This document shows positions 13,070-17,416 of a stretch of 17,416 bases of DNA, piece by piece. A program made the position numbers and the translations under genes. This DNA comes from an uncultured Desulfobulbaceae bacterium (GTDB taxonomy: Bacteria; Desulfobacterota; Desulfobulbia; Desulfobulbales; Desulfobulbaceae): contig CALZIH010000100.1 of NCBI GenBank assembly GCA_945787305.1, positions 1 through 17,416 of the forward strand. The letters run 5' to 3'. A model generated the notes under the pieces. It searched no databases, had not been told where the DNA came from, and worked only from the letters and a program-made list of their open reading frames with translations. How positions within the stretch are numbered: position 1 is the first letter of the stretch; the number at the start of each line of letters is the position of its first letter.

Positions 13070-14800
13070 CTAGAAGTTCCAGAAGGTATCTATTTCCGCA
13101 CCCTCAAAATCCCAGACGACATTATGGGGAGGCACTGGCTCGGTTGTAAAAAATTCAGGCAACCTATCATCCTCGTTGGTAAATCCAGCCGCCAGGTTAA
13201 AGCCGTGTTCTGTCTTCAAAATATATTTTCCAAGATTGACAACATCGTCACCGGTGAGGGCAATGCCGAAACGGGCATTGATTAGCTCTATCAGCGCCGG
13301 CAGGCAGGTTTCATCATCAAGCGCGGCAAAGGCGATAAAGAGACACATGCCGGTTGAATCGATGGCAGCGGTTGCAATCTGCAGGTTACGGGACAGTTCC
13401 ACCTGGCCTTCTTTGGAAAGGGGATCAACCGATCCACCGACACCCAGAACATTGGTGGCAATGGTATAGCCCATGGTATGATCCGCACCCTGGGTGGACG
13501 TTGCATAGGTAATGCCGATACCCTTGATCGCTCGTGGATCATAGGCGGGAATGGCCTGATTTTTCACTACCGGAACTCTGGTAACCCCAAAGGCTCGCCC
13601 AACCGCACCGGCACCGCCGCCGATTATGCGGCCAAGACCTGTTCCCTTGGCTACGTCTTCTTTCAATAAGTGGACAAGGGCTTCACCGTCGCCAAACTCC
13701 AGGACGCCGGCTTCCATAGCGACGCCAATGGCAACCGCAGTCTCTATTGAATCGATGCCGATATCATCAAGCAGGTGGTCCGCTTCGGCAATGTGGTCGA
13801 GGTTGTCGACGGCACAGTCGGCGCCAAGGGCCCAGATGGATTCATATTCAAACCCTGAGGTCTTGTATTGTTTCTTGGCATCGTTAAAGACCTGGGAACA
13901 CTGAATGACGCACCCTTTGTGGCAATTATGTTTAACCCGGCCACCGCGCTCTTTAATCATATCATGCATTGTCTCCCCGGAAATCTGCTCATGGCCTTCA
14001 AATTGGCCTGCGGTAAAGTTCCTGGTCGGCAATCCGCCTGCCTCATTAATAATATTAACGAGCACGTTGGTGCCGTAGGTGCCAAGCGCCTGGCTGACAG
14101 GGTGATCAACAAGGGCCTTGACAAAGGTCTTGTTTGCTTCCCTGAATTTTTCCGGATCGGCAATAGACACCTTGCCTTCCTGGGCATCGATGTTGATAAA
14201 TTTGACTTGCTTTGAGCCCATGACCGCGCCAAGGCCACCGCGTCCACAAGAGCGAATTTTCCCATCAGGGTCTTTTACCGATACATTAGCCGCAGCCATT
14301 TTCATTTCACCGGCAGGGCCGATGGCAATAACTCCCTGGTATCCACCAAATCGATCGCGAAGGGTTTCGGTAACGGCAAAATTCCCTTTACCGACCACTT
14401 CCTCTTCTTGGCTTATGGTCGCGCCTTCAGGCGAAATGGCCAGGCTGTACCAGGTATCCTCATTATTGGGTTGCCCTTCAATGATCAGTGCCTTGCAGCC
14501 GCATTTTGCCATGAGTTGTGCCGCAGTACCACCGGCGTTTGCCTCTTTGATGGTTCCGGTTAACGGGCTTTTAGCGCCACAGGAGAGACGGCCGGAATTG
14601 GCAGCAGGGGTTCCTGAAAGCAGGCCCGGAGCAAAAACAAGTTTATTGTTTGGTCCCAGGGGATGACAGGTAGGAGGCACTTCGGCCGCAACAATGGTTG
14701 AGGTGAGGCCCCGGCCACCATGACCTGCCCAGTCATCAGGTACGTCTTCGATGGATGTTGAAAGATCCGTCATGTTGACTCGAAAAATTTTATCCGCCAT
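13070..14800 (-). CDS. aor: Tungsten-dependent aldehyde:ferredoxin oxidoreductase family protein
   Basis: The 576-residue protein has the AOR layout: the pterin-binding N-terminal domain with HGGRGL (27-32), FAPGLLSGTPAANSGRLS and AKSPLTG (76-82), and the helical domains 2 and 3. Likely [4Fe-4S] ligands are Cys293, Cys297, Cys301 and Cys486. The two pterin-binding motifs are DDIGID (345-350) and DSTGMC (481-486); GFEYESIW at 316-323 carries the conserved Glu. AORs oxidise aldehydes to acids, or the reverse, with ferredoxin and a tungsten bis-pyranopterin. The ATG at 14800 has AAGGAG seven bases upstream; a longer frame start lacks this. The first Cys pair is spaced C-x3-C rather than the C-x2-C of Pyrococcus AOR. 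Substrate is unknown. Confidence 0.92.
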   Translation of the reverse strand: MADKIFRVNMTDLSTSIEDVPDDWAGHGGRGLTSTIVAAEVPPTCHPLGPNNKLVFAPGLLSGTPAANSGRLSCGAKSPLTGTIKEANAGGTAAQLMAKCGCKALIIEGQPNNEDTWYSLAISPEGATISQEEEVVGKGNFAVTETLRDRFGGYQGVIAIGPAGEMKMAAANVSVKDPDGKIRSCGRGGLGAVMGSKQVKFINIDAQEGKVSIADPEKFREANKTFVKALVDHPVSQALGTYGTNVLVNIINEAGGLPTRNFTAGQFEGHEQISGETMHDMIKERGGRVKHNCHKGCVIQCSQVFNDAKKQYKTSGFEYESIWALGADCAVDNLDHIAEADHLLDDIGIDSIETAVAIGVAMEAGVLEFGDGEALVHLLKEDVAKGTGLGRIIGGGAGAVGRAFGVTRVPVVKNQAIPAYDPRAIKGIGITYATSTQGADHTMGYTIATNVLGVGGSVDPLSKEGQVELSRNLQIATAAIDSTGMCLFIAFAALDDETCLPALIELINARFGIALTGDDVVNLGKYILKTEHGFNLAAGFTNEDDRLPEFFTTEPVPPHNVVWDFEGAEIDTFWNF

Positions 14801-14892
14801 AATATTGCTCCTTGTGGGATTGTAAAATAGAGTTAACGGGTGCATCAGAATTCATTAATATAAAATATCTTCTTCCTCTTGCCGTGAGGTCA

Positions 14893-15732
14893 CTACAACT
14901 CGTTAGGGAGTTCCTTCAATTGGGCATAGGTGAAAACAGGACCATCCATACAGACGTAGCTGGTGCCGATGTTGCAACGACCGCAGAGGCCAACCCCGCA
15001 TTTCATCCGTTTTTCCAGGGTGGTAACGATCTGGTCATCCTGGAAACCCAGTTTTTCAAGAGCCTGGAGGGTAAACTTAATCATAATTGGCGGGCCACAG
15101 GTGATGGCAACACAGTTTTCAGGGCTTGGCGCTATATCGAGCAATACGTTGGGAATCAGGCCGACGTTATGTTCCCATCCCTCAAATTCGGCATCAATAG
15201 TCAGGTGGGTTTCAAGATCATCCCTGTCCAGCCATTCCTGCAGTTCGTAGCCGTAGGCCATGTCAAGAGGTGATCTGGCACCATAGAGCAGGGTTATCTT
15301 GCCGTAGTCTTCTCTGTTATCGAGCATGAATAATAACAGCGTACGCAGTGGCGCCATACCGATACCGCCGCCTATAAAAAGAATATCTTTGCCCTTCATA
15401 TTCTCATAGGGGAAGTAATTACCAAGAGGTGCGCGGACCCCTACTTGATCGCCAACTTTTAGCGAATGCAGCTTGCTTGTTACTTCCCCGGCACGCATGA
15501 CGCTGAACTGGAGATAATCCTTACGGGTGGGGGGAGAGTTGATGACAAAGGTTGACTCGCCGGTTCCGAAAGTGGAAAGCTGACCAACCTGGCCCGGCTC
15601 AAAATGAAAATCCTTCATGGCATCGGGATTGTTCAACGTCACCCTGAACGTCATTATATTATGTGTTTCTTCAATGGTTTCCTGGATGGTTGCCATATCG
15701 GGTAGATAAAGATTTTTTGTGCTCATCTGCAT
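14893..15732 (-). CDS. FAD/NAD(P)-binding oxidoreductase subunit with [2Fe-2S] site (AsrB/FloxA-like)
   Basis: The 279 residues form a ferredoxin-reductase-type protein. The FAD domain lies about 10-110 (FEPGQVGQLSTFG, then STFVINSPP). The NAD(P) domain has GGGIGMAPLR at 121-130 and CGPP at 212-215. The C-terminal cysteine motif KCGVGLCGRC plus Cys261 (Cys245, 250, 253, 261) fits a PyrK-like [2Fe-2S] site. Such subunits pass electrons between NAD(P)H and iron-sulfur partners in sulfhydrogenase, AsrABC and FloxABCD complexes. I chose the ATG at 15732 because GAGGAG lies seven bases ahead; the TTG at 15747 overlaps the preceding gene. The AOR gene starts 92 bases downstream in the operon. The NAD versus NADP preference is not visible. 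Confidence 0.9.
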   Translation of the reverse strand: MQMSTKNLYLPDMATIQETIEETHNIMTFRVTLNNPDAMKDFHFEPGQVGQLSTFGTGESTFVINSPPTRKDYLQFSVMRAGEVTSKLHSLKVGDQVGVRAPLGNYFPYENMKGKDILFIGGGIGMAPLRTLLLFMLDNREDYGKITLLYGARSPLDMAYGYELQEWLDRDDLETHLTIDAEFEGWEHNVGLIPNVLLDIAPSPENCVAITCGPPIMIKFTLQALEKLGFQDDQIVTTLEKRMKCGVGLCGRCNIGTSYVCMDGPVFTYAQLKELPNEL

Positions 15733-15736
15733 CTGC

Positions 15737-16798
15737 TTACTCCTCAATCACTGCCGGCTCAAATTCAATGGCCTTCAGTACTATTTCACGGATATCCATC
15801 CCAGCCGGACAACTTTTGATACATCTGCCGCAACCGCAGCAGGAGGTAACTCCGTCATGGAGGTTGGGGTAATAGCTGAATTTATGGCCCACCCTGTTCT
15901 TCATTCTATGTGCCTTTGTGGGACGGGGATTGTGGCCGCTGGCTTCCATGGTGAATAGGGCCGACATGCAGTTGTCCCACGATCTGATTCTGGTACCCTG
16001 CATACCTTGCGCCTCATCTGTAATGTTGAAACAGTAGCATGAAGGGCAGAGGTAGGTGCAGGCACCGCAACTGAGACATTGTGCAGACACGTTTTCCCAG
16101 AACTCCATGTTGTCGAAAACCTCCAGGAGTTTCTCGGGGGCCTGGGATAAATCAGGAGGTTGACCCAATTCTGCTGCAGCCTTTTTACAGACCTTTTCCG
16201 CTTCCTCTACTTTGCTTTCCCCTTCCGAGAGCAGACTGGAACCCAGGAGTTTCTCTCCCGTGCCGGTCAGTGCTTTCAGCAGGTAGCCGTCTTCAACGGG
16301 AACGGCCAGAACGTCTGAACCGTTGGAATCGCAAGGTCCGCTATCCACCCAGTGACAAAAACAGGTACTCTCGGTTGAATCGCAGGCAAGGGTGATGAAC
16401 GAGGTGTTCTCCCGCCGCGCCTTGTAATAAACATCGGTGTTTTTTTCTGCGAGATAGACCCGGTCGAACATGGAAAAGCCACGAACATCACAGGGGCGGC
16501 CGCCAAAGACAATTGCTGTTCCTTTGGGTATATTTTCTTTCCCCTCAATCATGATCCGACTTAAGTCCTCAGGGTCTTTGCTGTAGGTGAAATCCACAAG
16601 CCGTTCGCTTTCAGGGAAAATTGTTTTTTTGGGCGACACCGTTGCTGGGGTTGGCAGGTGTATTCTTTCCTTGGGATCAAAGGGCGCAAAAACAACGGCT
16701 TCCCCTTCATAACAAGGGGCGAATACCGTGTTGTCCTCAGCCAACTCTGCAAGCCATGACTTGATGTCTTTTGCTTGTATATATCTAACAAGATCCAT
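15737..16798 (-). CDS. Iron-sulfur protein with two [4Fe-4S] clusters (AsrA/FloxB/HydB-like)
   Basis: The 353-residue protein has an N-terminal region typical of sulfhydrogenase beta and AsrA subunits (VFAPCYEG, FGGRPCDVRGF at 98-108, LACDSTESTCFCHW at 137-150) and two ferredoxin motifs near the C-terminus. They are C-x2-C-x2-C-x3-C at 241-251 (with further Cys at 254 and 256) and C-x2-C-x2-C-x3-C-P at 320-331. It should relay electrons between the FAD subunit, encoded four bases downstream, and another partner. I chose the ATG at 16798. AGAGG is eight bases upstream of it and only two before the alternative ATG at 16804, and its first base is shared with the end of the previous stop (TAATG). 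No membrane segment is seen. Confidence 0.88.
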   Translation of the reverse strand: MDLVRYIQAKDIKSWLAELAEDNTVFAPCYEGEAVVFAPFDPKERIHLPTPATVSPKKTIFPESERLVDFTYSKDPEDLSRIMIEGKENIPKGTAIVFGGRPCDVRGFSMFDRVYLAEKNTDVYYKARRENTSFITLACDSTESTCFCHWVDSGPCDSNGSDVLAVPVEDGYLLKALTGTGEKLLGSSLLSEGESKVEEAEKVCKKAAAELGQPPDLSQAPEKLLEVFDNMEFWENVSAQCLSCGACTYLCPSCYCFNITDEAQGMQGTRIRSWDNCMSALFTMEASGHNPRPTKAHRMKNRVGHKFSYYPNLHDGVTSCCGCGRCIKSCPAGMDIREIVLKAIEFEPAVIEE

Positions 16799-17416
16799 TA
16801 CCATTGCCTCTCTGTAATGTTCTCCTCTTCCAACTTGAAAGAGAGCAGGGGAGGGGTTTCTTCAGGGTCAAGTCCAGCCTCATATTGAAAGGTGTCCCTG
16901 ATCTCCTTGTTGAATTTCTGTTTCAGCATAAGAACAGGAATATCCACAGGGCAGGCACGTTGACACTCACCACATTCGGTGCAACGACCAGCCATGTGAT
17001 AGGCATGAATGACCTGAAACATCAGTTTGTCTCGGACGTTGTTTTCCTGTGATAACCAATGGGGGTCACGGCTTTCCGCTGCACAATGGTCACGGCAGAC
17101 ACAGAGTGGGCAGGCACTGCGGCAGGCATAACAGCGTAAGCAGCGATCAAGCTCTTTGAGCCAATAGCCGAATCGTTCTTGAACCGGGAGTTTTTCAAAA
17201 GATTCCAGTTCTTCGTAATCAGGATCTGTTGAGGCAGCATCTCCGAGCTTATCGCCAATAAAAAAATCGCTGATCACTGCATCCGGGTACCGACATGCAT
17301 GGCATTTGTCGGCAAGCATGTCCGACAGTGGCAGTGTATGTGCTTTTTCTTCTGCGTTGATGACCATTTGCGTATCAGTGATTTCACAGGTTGCAACCTT
17401 TCTCGCATGGCCCATG
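16798..17416 (-). CDS. Iron-sulfur electron-transfer protein, cut by the window edge (FloxC-like)
   Basis: About 206 codons are visible. An in-frame ATG lies at 17415, but proteins of this type usually have about 100 more residues, so the true start is probably outside the window. Counting from that ATG, two [4Fe-4S] motifs stand out: C-x2-C-x2-C-x3-C-P at 92-103, with extra Cys at 105, 107 and 111, and C-x2-C-x2-C-x3-C-P at 145-156. KCHACRYPDAVISD at 38-51 resembles the F420-hydrogenase beta/FdhB type region. AHMAGR-like YHMAGR follows. Such proteins accompany HdrA and Flox subunits and act as soluble electron relays. It is the first visible gene of the redox operon and overlaps the next one. 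Confidence 0.8.
   Translation of the reverse strand, partial: MGHARKVATCEITDTQMVINAEEKAHTLPLSDMLADKCHACRYPDAVISDFFIGDKLGDAASTDPDYEELESFEKLPVQERFGYWLKELDRCLRCYACRSACPLCVCRDHCAAESRDPHWLSQENNVRDKLMFQVIHAYHMAGRCTECGECQRACPVDIPVLMLKQKFNKEIRDTFQYEAGLDPEETPPLLSFKLEEENITERQW

Noticed and set aside
14118..14666. Plus-strand open frame of 182 codons inside the AOR gene
   Set aside because: It is opposite the conserved AOR cofactor-binding region and shows no motif; a shadow frame.
1..17416. CRISPR array, tRNA or rRNA gene, or intact insertion sequence
   Set aside because: I saw no regularly spaced repeats, no cloverleaf, no rRNA-like sequence and no complete transposase with flanking inverted repeats.

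Overview
The window reads as a chromosomal segment of a Gram-negative anaerobe, most likely a Desulfobacterota (deltaproteobacterial) sulfate reducer or sulfur disproportionator near Desulfobulbales. That placement is inference. It rests on the gene order ffh-rpsP-khpA-rimM-trmD-(SPOUT methyltransferase)-rplS-rnhB-yraN, on two outer-membrane-type lipoproteins, and on a tungsten-type aldehyde:ferredoxin oxidoreductase beside Flox/AsrAB-like electron-transfer subunits.

Region 1 (1-1039) holds no convincing intact gene. It has a few short open frames, two of them overlapping and running off the left edge, and looks like decayed sequence. fabD (malonyl-CoA:ACP transacylase) begins at 1040.

Region 2 (about 2020-9108, + strand) is a dense information-processing block. 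A good sigma70-type promoter precedes ffh. Then come rpsP, khpA, rimM, trmD, a PF09936-type SPOUT RNA methyltransferase overlapping the trmD end, and rplS. A terminator-like hairpin follows rplS and contains the start of rnhB in its loop. rnhB, yraN, pdxA and tmk follow with abutting or overlapping junctions. The tmk gene lacks about 27 residues that hold the conserved DR(Y/H) and AYQG motifs, although the reading frame is intact.

Region 3 (9123-12004, + strand) encodes a TPR-repeat lipoprotein and an overlapping LolB/DUF4292-like lipoprotein with a 9-residue tandem duplication. A small unknown gene follows, whose frame stays open for 29 more sense codons past an amber stop.

Region 4 (12050-17416, - strand) is a convergent redox operon, read right to left. 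It encodes a cut-off protein with two [4Fe-4S] clusters, an AsrA/FloxB-like two-cluster protein, an FAD/NAD(P)/[2Fe-2S] protein (AsrB/FloxA-like), a tungsten-pterin AOR, a strong hairpin terminator, an unknown protein with a possible MoaD-like fold, and a short MoaD/ThiS-family protein ending in GGG. Together they suggest an aldehyde oxidoreductase that exchanges electrons with NAD(P)H through a Flox-like module, perhaps coupled to HdrA-type bifurcation encoded to the right of the window. The most notable points are the tmk deletion, this AOR-Flox arrangement, the hairpin over the rnhB start, and the possible pair of MoaD-like proteins.
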